A stretch of 64,000 bases of DNA from an uncultured Pontibacter sp. (GCF_947499215.1 NZ_CANMNI010000002.1:682001-746000); one strand, 5' to 3'. Counted from the stretch's first letter, positions 35,874 to 45,211 are shown. Notes: generated by a model from the letters alone, not told the origin. Made by a program: numbers and translations.

Positions 35874-36503
35874 ATGAAACTATACCTACCTGCAATCGCC
35901 GCCTTACTGGCCCTCGCTTCCTGCGGCTCCGACTCCGCCGACGGTAACTATAACCGCGCTGCCGATGATGAACTGATCGAAAGTCAGGTCGACTCTGACA
36001 CCAAAGCCTCAATCGACAGTGTGGCCCGCGCCACCGACGAGGGCGCCATCCTGCACCCGCTACCCGATACGCTTACCAGCCTATTGCAACAACGGCAGCC
36101 GCAAGCAGAAGTGGCAGTCCTCACCGACAATGCCATGTCGAACAGAACAGCACAGGTAGACAATCCCGTATATCTGCGCGGCAACCTGAACGGCAATCGT
36201 AATCCCGACTATGCCGTGCAGGTGCTTCAAAACGACTCCATCCACATCTTGGCTTTTCTGGACTACGGCACCCCGCAGGTCCGCGAAATGAAAGTGGCGG
36301 CCTACCCATCGCAGCAGTTGAACGACCGCAGGTATAGCTCCCTGCAGCTTAAACTCGCGCCGCAGGACTCACTGGTACGCAACCCGCGTCAGCAGCAGTT
36401 TACTAATCTTAAAACCGACGGTGTGTCCGTAATAGACGGCAATCGTACCACGCTCTACCTGTTGCAGAACAACCGATTTATACCTTTCGACGCACGCCAG
36501 TAA
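35874..36503 (+). CDS. Hypothetical lipoprotein
   Basis: This 209-residue lipoprotein starts MKLYLPAIAALLALASC, with the lipobox at Cys17. The mature part has an acidic, disordered N-terminal segment and then a small domain with NPVYLRGNLNGNRNPDYAV and LDYGTPQVREMKVAAYPSQQ. This pattern of a short domain after a linker is seen in many unnamed Bacteroidota lipoproteins. The ATG at 35874 is chosen because it places the signal peptide at the N-terminus. The gene ends at a terminator built from the TATACCT motif. Confidence 0.7.
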   Translation: MKLYLPAIAALLALASCGSDSADGNYNRAADDELIESQVDSDTKASIDSVARATDEGAILHPLPDTLTSLLQQRQPQAEVAVLTDNAMSNRTAQVDNPVYLRGNLNGNRNPDYAVQVLQNDSIHILAFLDYGTPQVREMKVAAYPSQQLNDRRYSSLQLKLAPQDSLVRNPRQQQFTNLKTDGVSVIDGNRTTLYLLQNNRFIPFDARQ

Positions 36504-36552
36504 GGTATAGCGCTGGCTTATTCGTAAATTGCCGGCGCTATACCTTTCTTTT
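36502..36552 (+). terminator. Terminator made of two inverted motif copies
   Basis: AAGGTATAGCGCTGGC (36502-36517) and GCCGGCGCTATACCTT (36531-36546) pair over 16 bases with one G-T pair. The loop is 13 bases, and a T-rich run (TTTCTTTT) follows. The arms are two inverted TATACCT copies, and the stem starts within the stop codon. Confidence 0.75.
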
Positions 36553-36569
36553 GAACCTGTTACTAGTTT

Positions 36570-37646
36570 ATGCCTGCTCCTAAGTCCGACAAACCTGTTC
36601 CATCGCTTACACCGCAAATCGCCACTCCAGACCAGCGCAGGCTAAGTCAACTGCAGCAGGAGTTTAACAAGAAAGTAGCACAGATAGAGCAGCTGAAGCA
36701 GGAGCTGGCCACACGGCGCGACAGCATGGATATCGCCCAAAAGCGTATCGAGAAGGAACTGCGGCCCATCATCATGCAACAGGTAGCACAACGGGCGGAG
36801 TTGGCCCATCTGTTGGACGATGCGTTTGCATTGCCGCTGTTTAGTTTCAGGGAAAAAGAGAAGCTTGCCCTGCTGATTGTCGATATCGCCCTAGACCTGA
36901 TCCAGAACTACGAGCGCAAAGACTTGATAACCCTGCACGACAGGTATGCTGAGGTTGCCTACGCCGAGCGCGCGGCTTTTGTAGCAGAAGAAGAGGATTT
37001 AGCTGAAGAAGGTATAGCTAGCGAGGAAGAAGAAGCTATACCTGACAACTGGGATGACCTCGATGACTTTGAGCGCATACAGGCCCAACTGGACCGTGAG
37101 GAGGAAGAACGTGAGCGGGCCAAGCAAAACCGCCAGAAGGGCCGCAAAACCAAAGCTCAAAAGGAAAAGGAGGCCAAAGCAAAAGCCGAGCTCAGCAGTA
37201 TCAGCAAGGCCAGCCGCCGCGTGTATACCGACCTCGCCAAGCAACTGCACCCCGACAAAGAGCGTGACGAAACCAAGCGTGCTTGGAAAGAAGAGGCCAT
37301 GAAGCGCGTGACGCAAGCCTACCACCACGACGACTTCTTCGAGCTGCTGCGCCTGCAAATGGAGTTCCTGCAGGAGCAAGGCCAAGCACTCGACAAATTG
37401 CCTGACGAGCAGCTACAGTATTATATCAAAATCCTGAACGACCAGCTAAGCGACTTGCAGGCTGATCTCAATGGTTTCATCTTTGGCCCTAACGCCATCT
37501 TTTTTGACCGCTTCTGCGGTAGCCCGAAGCAGATGAACCAGAAGTTTAAACAGGCGAAGGAAAGCTTAACCTACGAACTGGAACAGCTGAAACAGAATTT
37601 GCGCGTGCTGCAGGACCCCGTACAGATAAAGGTTATTCTAAAATAA
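36570..37646 (+). CDS. J-domain (DnaJ-like) protein with coiled coil
   Basis: This is a 358-residue soluble protein. A charged helical, probably coiled-coil region covers about 20-75, followed by a helical segment to 130 and an acidic run (EEEDLAEEGIASEEEEAIPD). A basic stretch at 180-206 (RKTKAQKEKEAKAKAE) leads into a J-domain-like part. There VYTDLAKQLHPDKE carries HPD at 227-229, and the following helix contains EEAMKRVTQAYHHDDFFELL. The J-domain probably stimulates an Hsp70 ATPase, but its client is unknown. The gene stands alone and ends in a bidirectional terminator. Confidence 0.8.
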   Translation: MPAPKSDKPVPSLTPQIATPDQRRLSQLQQEFNKKVAQIEQLKQELATRRDSMDIAQKRIEKELRPIIMQQVAQRAELAHLLDDAFALPLFSFREKEKLALLIVDIALDLIQNYERKDLITLHDRYAEVAYAERAAFVAEEEDLAEEGIASEEEEAIPDNWDDLDDFERIQAQLDREEEERERAKQNRQKGRKTKAQKEKEAKAKAELSSISKASRRVYTDLAKQLHPDKERDETKRAWKEEAMKRVTQAYHHDDFFELLRLQMEFLQEQGQALDKLPDEQLQYYIKILNDQLSDLQADLNGFIFGPNAIFFDRFCGSPKQMNQKFKQAKESLTYELEQLKQNLRVLQDPVQIKVILK

Positions 37647-37694
37647 AACAGCCGCTCACTTGTCTCTATGACCTATGAGCGGCTGTTTTATTTT
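37640..37694. terminator. Bidirectional terminator between convergent genes
   Basis: A perfect 19-bp inverted repeat has arms AAAATAAAACAGCCGCTCA (37640-37658) and its complement (37676-37694), separated by 17 bases. The left arm includes the end of the J-domain gene. Both strands end in A/T runs, so it serves both converging genes. Confidence 0.93.
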
Positions 37695-37704
37695 ACTTTA
37701 CCTG

Positions 37705-39102
37705 CTATTTAAAAGACACTACGGCCAAGTCAGCCAGCTCCATCCTCGACTGCAGTAGTATACCGTATTTCGTTTTTAAGTCTTCCTTTGCTTGGATAAA
37801 ATCGCCTTTGGGAAGTTTGAAGTTATACTTGCCCGACTCTAAGAGTTTTCTTTCCGACACAAGCATCACCTCAAAATCTGTTTCGATCGCGCTTACTAAC
37901 TCTCCTAACGTTACGTTTTCGAACGTGATATCCTCAGGATTGCGCATAACAGTAGACTTACCAATGTCTGCCACAGCATTGGCCGCCAGCAGGCTGGTGT
38001 CGGCAATCGCCACATCCCAAGCATCCATTTGCTGAGAGCGGTAGGTTACATCAAACTTGTACACCTCTTGCAGCTGCTCTAGCACCAGCTGTTTGTTTTG
38101 CTTTATGTCTTCGGCAGCATTATGGGCTTTAAACTTCAAGTTTATCGCCGTGTGCTGATGTCTGGTTTTGTCAAACTCCACTAATGACTCTTCTTTATCC
38201 AGCAAGGCCAGAATAACATTATGCAGCTTCTGATTCTCAAAACCCAACGAGTCTTTACCTATATGTTTAGAGGAAACTGCGTTTTGGTCATGAAGCGCGT
38301 GCTCCTCTACTTGTAGGGTATAGGTTTCGTTTTGGATATGCAGTTTTTCATCTAATATGCCCATCGTCGCTAGCGCCAACCCAAAGAACAGTGCGTTGTG
38401 ACCCGCATGCAGGAAATAGCCCCAGCGAAAACCGTGCTTTACACGCATATACCCCAGCAGCACACCTGCAATTATCTGAGGCGCAATTAAAATTGGGATA
38501 AGTAACACAGCCGCCGATGCGTAGTCAAAATCAGTATAATTGGTAATGTGAATAAGCCCAAAGACAAAGGCCATCAGGTAAAAGAAAACGCCGTATACCT
38601 TACCCCATGCCTTCTTCAAGAAGCCCGCTATTGCGTCGGCGTTTAGCGCGTACAGCACCAGCGCCATACCCAACACGACCCATACACCAATGGCTCCTTC
38701 TAAAGGCAGCAGCGAGTAGGCCAATACGCCAAGTGCAATGGCCGCCACGAAAGCCAGCAGGGCCATGTAGCCGCTTTTAAACCGCAGGCCGTAGCGGAAA
38801 ACTAGCTCTTCCAGCAAAGGTATCGCCAGTACGCCCAATAGGAGAAAGGCCCAGATCGGAAGTGACCGCATCATTTCTATCACGGCATGGTTATTACTCG
38901 TGTGCCAGCCCAGCCACTCTACCAGCTGTATTACACCCATTATAGCAAAGGTGAGCACCACATCTATCAGGAGCACATACAGCAGAATGCGCAGTTTGTA
39001 GGAGTTACTATTTACAGCAGCGGGCTGGTCCTTTGGGTTCTTTAGGAATAGCCAAATGTCGGAGGCAGTTTGTTTTAACTGAAGCTTAAATGAAGGAAGC
39101 AT
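37705..39102 (-). CDS. CPBP-family intramembrane protease fused to a soluble C-terminal domain
   Basis: This 465-residue protein has an N-terminal half with about seven to eight membrane helices. It carries the CPBP/Abi (Rce1-like) motif EELVFR at 98-103, a His in VFGLIHITN and another His-rich motif LHAGHNALF, the usual catalytic set. From about residue 275 to 465 there is a soluble periplasmic part. Its two repeats (FDVTYRSQQMDAWDV, ENVTLGELVSAIETDF, KYGILLQSRMELADL) resemble the DUF3738/secretin-STN-like domain seen in soil bacteria. This two-domain layout is unusual. Function is unknown; CPBP proteins process membrane peptides. Confidence 0.75.
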   Translation of the reverse strand: MLPSFKLQLKQTASDIWLFLKNPKDQPAAVNSNSYKLRILLYVLLIDVVLTFAIMGVIQLVEWLGWHTSNNHAVIEMMRSLPIWAFLLLGVLAIPLLEELVFRYGLRFKSGYMALLAFVAAIALGVLAYSLLPLEGAIGVWVVLGMALVLYALNADAIAGFLKKAWGKVYGVFFYLMAFVFGLIHITNYTDFDYASAAVLLIPILIAPQIIAGVLLGYMRVKHGFRWGYFLHAGHNALFFGLALATMGILDEKLHIQNETYTLQVEEHALHDQNAVSSKHIGKDSLGFENQKLHNVILALLDKEESLVEFDKTRHQHTAINLKFKAHNAAEDIKQNKQLVLEQLQEVYKFDVTYRSQQMDAWDVAIADTSLLAANAVADIGKSTVMRNPEDITFENVTLGELVSAIETDFEVMLVSERKLLESGKYNFKLPKGDFIQAKEDLKTKYGILLQSRMELADLAVVSFK

Positions 39103-39199
39103 AACTAAATATTAACAACGATAGACTAACTAAAGTCTAAATATATAAAAATATAGCAATATCCTTTTTTTCATTTATAAACTTTTGTTTTAGCGATAG

Positions 39200-39997
39200 C
39201 TATACCTTCAAGTAGTCTTCCATCACATCAATTACCTCTAGGGGTGAACTTAGGTTGGGGCAATGGCCTGTCGCTTTCAAGTTGACAAGTGTTGAGTTTT
39301 TGATTGTCCTGTGCACATAGGCACCTACTTCGGCTGGGGCAATTACATCCTCGGCACACTGCATGATCAGCGATTCGGTTTGTAGATTTGGCAAGTCGGG
39401 TCGGTTGTCTGACAGGAAAGTAACCTGCGCGAAGTGTTTTGCAATGTCAGAGTCCGTATCGCAGAAGCTTTTGGCCAGTTCTTCTCCCAGCGAAGGATTG
39501 TTTGGGTGCCCCATGATCAAAGGGGCAAAAGATTCTGCCCAACCCACATAATCCTGTTTCATGTAGTCTAGCATGGTGAGCACATCTGCACGGTCGAAGC
39601 CTCCGATGTAATTCCCGTCGTTGATATAGCAGGGAGAAGGTCCGATTAGAATCAGCTTTTTGAAGAGTGTCGGATCTTTGATGGAGCTGAGCACTCCCAT
39701 CATGGCGCTAACAGAGTGCCCCACGAATATGACGTCATGCAGATCTAGTTCTCGGCATATTTCCACAATATCGGCCGCATAGCCCTCCAACGTATCATAC
39801 TTATTTCTATCGTAAGCGGATAGGTCAGAATCACCGGCTCCTACATGGTCAAAGAGCACAATTTTGTATTTCTGTTGAAAAGCGGGTGTAACAAAGCGCC
39901 ACATGTTCTGATCGCAGCCAAAGCCATGCCCGAACATGATCGTCTCCTCCCCTTTCCCAAAGACCTTTATATTATTTCGCTTGATCACATCCATCAC
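39200..39997 (-). CDS. Alpha/beta hydrolase, RsbQ-like
   Basis: This 265-residue alpha/beta-hydrolase resembles RsbQ, which works with RsbP-type PAS-phosphatases in energy-stress signalling of Bacillus, and also KAI2/D14-type receptors. The oxyanion segment is MFGHGFGCDQNMW at 21-33. The catalytic triad is Ser96 (GHSVSAM), Asp217 (AEDVIAP) and His245 (TGHCPNLS). No partner phosphatase is adjacent, so its role is not known. The stop codon TAG lies within an AGGTATAG motif copy. Confidence 0.88.
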   Translation of the reverse strand: MMDVIKRNNIKVFGKGEETIMFGHGFGCDQNMWRFVTPAFQQKYKIVLFDHVGAGDSDLSAYDRNKYDTLEGYAADIVEICRELDLHDVIFVGHSVSAMMGVLSSIKDPTLFKKLILIGPSPCYINDGNYIGGFDRADVLTMLDYMKQDYVGWAESFAPLIMGHPNNPSLGEELAKSFCDTDSDIAKHFAQVTFLSDNRPDLPNLQTESLIMQCAEDVIAPAEVGAYVHRTIKNSTLVNLKATGHCPNLSSPLEVIDVMEDYLKV

Positions 39998-40138
39998 ATC
40001 CTGCTATAAGTATTCCGGCATTACTCCGCTCCATCGGTATAGCCAAAATCCCCTATTTTAGCCAACCTAGTATACTTATACGAATTTTTAATGTGATTAA
40101 TTCAAACTAATTTGTTCAAGTCAGTAGTTGAAAGGGTG

Positions 40139-40624
40139 CTAAACGTGTGAAAGGGGAACTGTCAGATCTTTTATCTCGGTCTGCAATTCCTGTGCAAGAG
40201 GCTCTATTCTTAGCACTGCGGTCTCTTTCTTGCCATCACATGAAAGTAAGATCTTGGCACCGTCCTCTAACCACAAGTAGCTATCGAACGAAGTAGAAAC
40301 GGTGGGTCGCCAAGAACGGTTTACATCAGAAGTAGTGGTTCTGTTCTTCTTTAGAAAGATGCACTTCGTGCCGGAGTATGGCTCTCTGGTGCCAACAGTA
40401 TGCCCTAGTATATTCACTCCTATGCAATAAGTGCTGTTGTACAAATCGATTTCAAGGCACTTATACTGGACCAGTGGAAAAATCCCGAACAGAATCATGA
40501 GGACACCAACCACGGGATAGATTGAGAATATCCATACGCCCCCAGCGATGATGATGATAGCATAAACTTTCGTGCTGAAGCCAGCGGGGTCAGTTAGTTT
40601 ATAGCGTAGTAAAGGTGTTTCCAT
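40139..40624 (-). CDS. Hypothetical two-helix membrane protein, paralogue of 24618-25100
   Basis: This 161-residue protein has two membrane helices (about 20-55) and a soluble C-terminal part. It shares FLKKN, a FDSYLWLEDG-type strand and a final AQELQTEIKDLTV helix with the protein at 24618-25100. It is isolated, with AT-rich non-coding DNA on both sides. No function is known. Confidence 0.65.
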   Translation of the reverse strand: METPLLRYKLTDPAGFSTKVYAIIIIAGGVWIFSIYPVVGVLMILFGIFPLVQYKCLEIDLYNSTYCIGVNILGHTVGTREPYSGTKCIFLKKNRTTTSDVNRSWRPTVSTSFDSYLWLEDGAKILLSCDGKKETAVLRIEPLAQELQTEIKDLTVPLSHV

Positions 40625-40747
40625 CGTTACATAAGGTATAGGTTTTGTATGAGAGAATTAACTAGCATGCAGTTTGAATGAAGCCTGACCATATCACCAT
40701 TTTCCGCTTTTCTCAAACTGGAGGTGTTATTAGGCACGATGTGCTAT

Positions 40748-41251
40748 TTATAGCCTATAACTCGTATAGATAAAACTGCCAATACAGAACAGCCATATAC
40801 CTGCTACAACAATAAAGGATAGCCACGCAGACTTTTGCTTTTCCGCCACAGACATTCTTTCGAATTTTTTGAAATACCATAGGTATCTATCATTTCGGAA
40901 CAGGATAAAATACCCGCACCCTAGCGCTACAAAAAACATAAGCATGAAGTGCTCTATCTCTAAGTAGAACTCTTGCCTTAAAAACCCAGAAATAAAATTG
41001 ATAGACCCATAAGTCAACAGGAAAAATATAATATACATGTGCCCCCCAGAAAGAATGCTATTTGGTCCTTTCTTTGGATCATTTAAAGCTTTTAGCACAG
41101 CACCTTTCGAATCTGCAACCCCTCTCTTCCTGTAACTCTCTTTTACCTTCTCATTTTTTAGAACTAAAAGTAGAGGGTAGTTAAAAAAGGATTGCGTACT
41201 CCGCTCAAATCTGAAAAGATTGTAAAATATTAAATTCCAGAACCTTGTCAT
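40748..41251 (-). CDS. Hypothetical membrane protein
   Basis: This 167-residue AT-rich gene encodes a protein with a basic N-terminal amphipathic region and three hydrophobic segments (about 73-90, 97-117 and 143-162). A charged stretch, KNEKVKESYRKRGVADSKG, lies before the first helix. No family is recognised. It lies in the AT-rich stretch between the RsbQ-like gene and mfd, and runs away from mfd. Confidence 0.6.
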   Translation of the reverse strand: MTRFWNLIFYNLFRFERSTQSFFNYPLLLVLKNEKVKESYRKRGVADSKGAVLKALNDPKKGPNSILSGGHMYIIFFLLTYGSINFISGFLRQEFYLEIEHFMLMFFVALGCGYFILFRNDRYLWYFKKFERMSVAEKQKSAWLSFIVVAGIWLFCIGSFIYTSYRL

Positions 41252-41354
41252 TTCAATTCAATTTGAAAAGATTAATATGAGAGTTATGCGCAGTATTCTT
41301 TATAAGTAAATTAAAATTAATCAGTTTGCAAAATTCTTCCCCCAACCTGCCTCT

Positions 41355-41423
41355 GCTAGTGCGAGCTTGCAGCTTGTGCTTTATTCAGCAGTTTAGAAAC
41401 ACGGGCTGAAAGCTCGCGTTAGC
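41355..41423. repeat. Inverted pair of REP-like elements
   Basis: The 26-base element at 41355-41380 (GCTAGTGCGAGCTTGCAGCT...) matches the reverse complement of 41398-41423 at 20 of 26 positions. The two are 17 bases apart in opposite directions, the usual layout of REP pairs. The core GCGAGCNTNCA resembles the palindrome at 8366-8392. Confidence 0.6.
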
Positions 41424-41492
41424 CAGTAGATTATAGAACCTCCCCGCAACCTTCTCCCCTCTCTCCCAGTTCTGATAAGACGTTAACTTGTT

Positions 41493-41500
41493 TATCTTTG
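41493..41500 (+). promoter_or_regulatory. -7 box upstream of mfd
   Basis: TATCTTTG fits TAnnTTTG and lies about 80 bases before the mfd start. The -33 position has only TTCTG-like sequence. Confidence 0.45.
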
Positions 41501-41578
41501 TAAAATAACAACCAGCAGAACACGACTATCGAAAAGTCCTGTGTTCTGCCTTTGCTGTTTTGTGACGTTTTGAACTGA

Positions 41579-44500
41579 ATGAAAGTAACTGATTTTTTAG
41601 AGCTGTACCGACTCGATGGCGTGGTGCAGACCATTGCCGAGCGACTTAAAGCCGATAAACCCTACCGCTTGCAGCTCAAAGGCATGGCCGGTAGTCTGGA
41701 TGCCGTGATGGCCTCGGCAGTCTATACCTTACACCCGCAGCACCAGCTTTTCGTTTTGCACGACAAAGAGGAGGCGGCCTATTTCTATACCGACCTCAAA
41801 AACCTGCTCGGTGACGAAAAGGAGGTCATGCTGTTCCCGACGTCCTACAAGCGGCCCTACAGCTTCGACGACACCGAGAACGCCAACATCCTCATGCGGG
41901 CCGAGGTGCTCAACCGCCTCAACACTAAGTCCGAAAAGGGCGAGTTGATCGTGACCTACCCCGAGGCGCTCACCGAAAAAGTGATTAACAAAAAGTCACT
42001 GGTGGAAAACACGCTGGGAGCCAAGGTAGGCGAAAAGCTTGATGTGAATTTCCTGAGTGATATGCTGGCCGAGTATGGCTTCGAGCGGACGGAGTTTGTG
42101 TATGAGGCGGGCCAGTACGCCGTGCGCGGTGGCATTGTGGACGTATTCTCTTACGCCAACGACCTGCCGTACCGCATCGAGCTTTTCGGCGATGAGATAG
42201 AAAGTATACGCTCCTTTGACCCCGATACACAGCTGTCCGTGGAGACGAAGAAAAGCATCTCGATTATACCAAACGTGCAGACTAAACTGCTGCAGGAAAC
42301 ACGCGAAGCTTTCCTCGAATTCGTGCCGAAGAACACCGCCATCTGGTTCAAGGATGTACGCCAGACACTGGATGTGGTCGACGAGTATTTCGACAAGGCT
42401 TCTCAGGCTTTTGACAAACTGATGGCGGGCAGCGGTGGTACTCAGATCGTATCAGATCCGGAACAACTTTTCCAGACGCAGAAGCAGTTCAAGAAGCTGC
42501 TAGAGAAGTTCAGCATCGTGGAGTTTGGAAAACGCTTCAACTACAAGGACACGGAGGTGTTGCAGCTGCAATCCAAGCCACAGCCTTCATTTAACAAAGA
42601 TTTCAACCGACTGGTAAAAGACCTGCACGAGCAGCAAAGCAAGGGCTTTGTGAACATCATCGCCACAGACTCTCCACGCCAAATCAACCGCCTCACTACC
42701 ATCTTCGACGAGCTCGACCACGACATGCGTTTCCAGCATTTAGGAATTTCGTTGCGCGAGGGCTTCATTGACGAGCAGCTCAAGATCACCTGCTATACCG
42801 ACCACCAGCTATTCGATCGCTTCTACCAGCACAAAGCCAAAGAGGGCCGCTCCAAAACCAAGGCGATGACGCTTAAAGAGCTGCGCACCCTGCAGCCCGG
42901 CGACTACATCACGCACATGGACTACGGTGTGGGCCGCTTTGCCGGTTTGGAGAAAGTGGAAGTTGGAGGACGCTTACAGGAAGCCATCCGATTGGTATAC
43001 CGCGACGACGATTTGCTCTATGTGTCCATCCACTCGCTGCACAAGATCAGCAAGTATAGCGGCAAAGAGGGCGGTCCGCCGACCATGAGCAAACTGGGCT
43101 CGCCGGAGTGGGAGAACAAGAAAAAGAAAGTAAAGAGCAAGGTAAAGGATATCGCCGCCGAACTCATTCAGCTGTACGCCAAACGCAAGGCAGCGCCGGG
43201 CTATGCCTATACCCGCGACGGCTTCCTGCAGGCCGAATTGGAGTCTTCGTTCATTTACGAAGACACGCCCGACCAAGGCAAAGCCACCGAGGACGTAAAA
43301 GCAGACATGGAGCAGCCACACCCAATGGACCGTCTTGTGTGCGGCGACGTGGGCTTCGGCAAAACCGAAGTAGCGATACGGGCTGCCTTCAAAGCGGCCT
43401 GCGACGGCAAGCAAGTGGCTGTGCTCGTTCCGACCACGGTATTGGCCATGCAGCACTTCAAAACCTTCCGCGACCGACTGGAACAATTCCCAATCACGGT
43501 AGATTATATTAACCGTTTCAAAACTGCAAAAGACATTAAAAACACTTTGCAGCGCGTGGCTGAAGGTAAAGTGGACATCCTGATTGGCACGCACCGCATC
43601 GCCAGTAAGGATGTGAAGTTCAAAGACCTCGGCTTGCTGGTGATAGACGAAGAACAGAAGTTTGGGGTGAAGACGAAGGAGAAACTGAAAGAGATGCGCG
43701 TGAATGTGGATACCCTTACGCTCACCGCTACCCCTATACCTCGTACCCTGCACTTCTCCCTGATGGGTGCCCGCGACTTGAGTGTAATCGCCACACCGCC
43801 GCCGAACAGACAGCCAGTGAAAACCGAATTGCATGTGTTTGATGAGGTTTTAATCCGGGACGCTGTGGCTGCTGAGTTGAAGCGGGGCGGGCAGGTGTTT
43901 TTTGTGCACAACCGCGTAAAAGATATCGAGGAAATCGCCAACATGATTCTGAAACTCGTACCCGACGCCCGTATCACGTATGCCCACGGACAGATGGACG
44001 GCGAGACGCTGGAAAAGCGCATGATGAAATTCGTGGAGGGCGAGTACGACGTACTCGTGTCAACCAACATCATCGAGTCGGGTCTGGATATACCGAACGC
44101 CAACACCATCATTATCAACCGGGCGCACATGTTCGGTTTGTCAGATTTGCACCAGATGCGTGGCCGAGTGGGCCGCTCCAACAAGAAGGCCTACTGCTAC
44201 CTGCTCACACCACCAGTGGCTGGTCTACCGACCGACGCCCGCAAGCGACTGAGCGTGCTGGAGGAGTTCTCTGATCTGGGTGAAGGTTTCAAAATCGCGA
44301 TGCGCGACCTCGACATACGGGGGGCCGGCAACCTGCTAGGCGGTGAACAGAGCGGTTTCATAAATGACCTCGGTTTTGAGATGTACCACCAAGTGCTCGA
44401 CGATGCCATCAAGGAGCTCAAAGAAACCGAATTCCGCGACCTGTTCCTGAAAGACAATCTGGCTGAGTTTGTGGAGCCCGTGCGCGACTGTAACATCGAG

Positions 44501-44950
44501 ACGGATATGGAGGTGCTTATACCTGACTGGTATGTGGGCAACATTTCGGAGCGCCTCAGCCTTTACAGCAAACTCGACAGTACCAAAGACTTGCAGGACT
44601 TAGAGAAACTTCGTACCAGTATCGTGGACCGCTTCGGGCCATTGCCGGAAGAGGTACAGAAGCTGGTGGAGATCGTGAAGCTGCGCTGGCAGGCACAGCA
44701 GTTGGGCTTCGAGAAACTCACCATCAAAAAAGAAGTGATGAAAGGCTACTTGCCAAGTGAGAACAACGACGCCTACTTCCAGTCTGAGACCTTCGGCAAC
44801 ATCCTCAAGTATGTGCAGCAACACTCGCGCCGCTCCCGCCTGAAGGAGGCCAAGGATAAACTCATCGTAATTGTGGAGGACATCCAGAGTATAGCGGATG
44901 CCCGCGAGGTGTTTGAAGGATTTGGTGTGAAAGCAACGGCTACTGCCTGA
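41579..44950 (+). CDS. mfd: Transcription-repair coupling factor Mfd
   Basis: This 1123-residue ATP-dependent translocase removes stalled RNA polymerase and recruits UvrA. The UvrB-like N-terminal module is followed by the RNA-polymerase-interacting domain (DYITHMDYGVGRFAGLE). The helicase core has Walker A GDVGFGKT near 588 and a DEEQ box (VIDEEQKFG) near 690. The TATPIPRTL and QMRGRVGRS motifs and the C-terminal TRCF domain are also present. The length is normal. It is monocistronic and ends at a strong terminator. Confidence 0.98.
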   Translation: MKVTDFLELYRLDGVVQTIAERLKADKPYRLQLKGMAGSLDAVMASAVYTLHPQHQLFVLHDKEEAAYFYTDLKNLLGDEKEVMLFPTSYKRPYSFDDTENANILMRAEVLNRLNTKSEKGELIVTYPEALTEKVINKKSLVENTLGAKVGEKLDVNFLSDMLAEYGFERTEFVYEAGQYAVRGGIVDVFSYANDLPYRIELFGDEIESIRSFDPDTQLSVETKKSISIIPNVQTKLLQETREAFLEFVPKNTAIWFKDVRQTLDVVDEYFDKASQAFDKLMAGSGGTQIVSDPEQLFQTQKQFKKLLEKFSIVEFGKRFNYKDTEVLQLQSKPQPSFNKDFNRLVKDLHEQQSKGFVNIIATDSPRQINRLTTIFDELDHDMRFQHLGISLREGFIDEQLKITCYTDHQLFDRFYQHKAKEGRSKTKAMTLKELRTLQPGDYITHMDYGVGRFAGLEKVEVGGRLQEAIRLVYRDDDLLYVSIHSLHKISKYSGKEGGPPTMSKLGSPEWENKKKKVKSKVKDIAAELIQLYAKRKAAPGYAYTRDGFLQAELESSFIYEDTPDQGKATEDVKADMEQPHPMDRLVCGDVGFGKTEVAIRAAFKAACDGKQVAVLVPTTVLAMQHFKTFRDRLEQFPITVDYINRFKTAKDIKNTLQRVAEGKVDILIGTHRIASKDVKFKDLGLLVIDEEQKFGVKTKEKLKEMRVNVDTLTLTATPIPRTLHFSLMGARDLSVIATPPPNRQPVKTELHVFDEVLIRDAVAAELKRGGQVFFVHNRVKDIEEIANMILKLVPDARITYAHGQMDGETLEKRMMKFVEGEYDVLVSTNIIESGLDIPNANTIIINRAHMFGLSDLHQMRGRVGRSNKKAYCYLLTPPVAGLPTDARKRLSVLEEFSDLGEGFKIAMRDLDIRGAGNLLGGEQSGFINDLGFEMYHQVLDDAIKELKETEFRDLFLKDNLAEFVEPVRDCNIETDMEVLIPDWYVGNISERLSLYSKLDSTKDLQDLEKLRTSIVDRFGPLPEEVQKLVEIVKLRWQAQQLGFEKLTIKKEVMKGYLPSENNDAYFQSETFGNILKYVQQHSRRSRLKEAKDKLIVIVEDIQSIADAREVFEGFGVKATATA

Positions 44951-44976
44951 GAAATAAGTAGTTCTTTTTAAATCAA

Positions 44977-45018
44977 AAAGCACGGGATACGCAACAGGTT
45001 GTATCCCGTGCTTTCTTT
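44977..45018 (+). terminator. Terminator after mfd
   Basis: A perfect 14-bp inverted repeat, AAAGCACGGGATAC/GTATCCCGTGCTTT (44977-44990 and 45001-45014), has a ten-base loop, with CTTTATT after it. Confidence 0.9.
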
Positions 45019-45211
45019 ATTATCCCCGACACCAGTCTTACGACCCGCGAAAAGGAATATAGCCATAGTCCGAAACATTTATCTCTCGGAAATTAATAAC
45101 AAAGGAAGGATTTTGATATAATTTTGCTATTTTAGAAGCTTTCCTCGCTACGAAGACTCAACTTAGACTTAATTCATTCCTGTGCATCCCAAAATCGCCA
45201 CACCCCCTCCT

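Larger units (their letters stand above)
41252..41578. other. Intergenic region upstream of mfd
   Basis: This 327-base stretch has no gene. It holds the inverted REP-like pair (41355-41423), a CT-rich segment and the mfd -7 box. A 67-codon minus-strand frame overlapping mfd has no support. Confidence 0.6.

Noticed and set aside
42974..43834. 286-codon minus-strand frame within mfd
   Set aside because: It is the antisense shadow of conserved Mfd helicase sequence and has no domain of its own.
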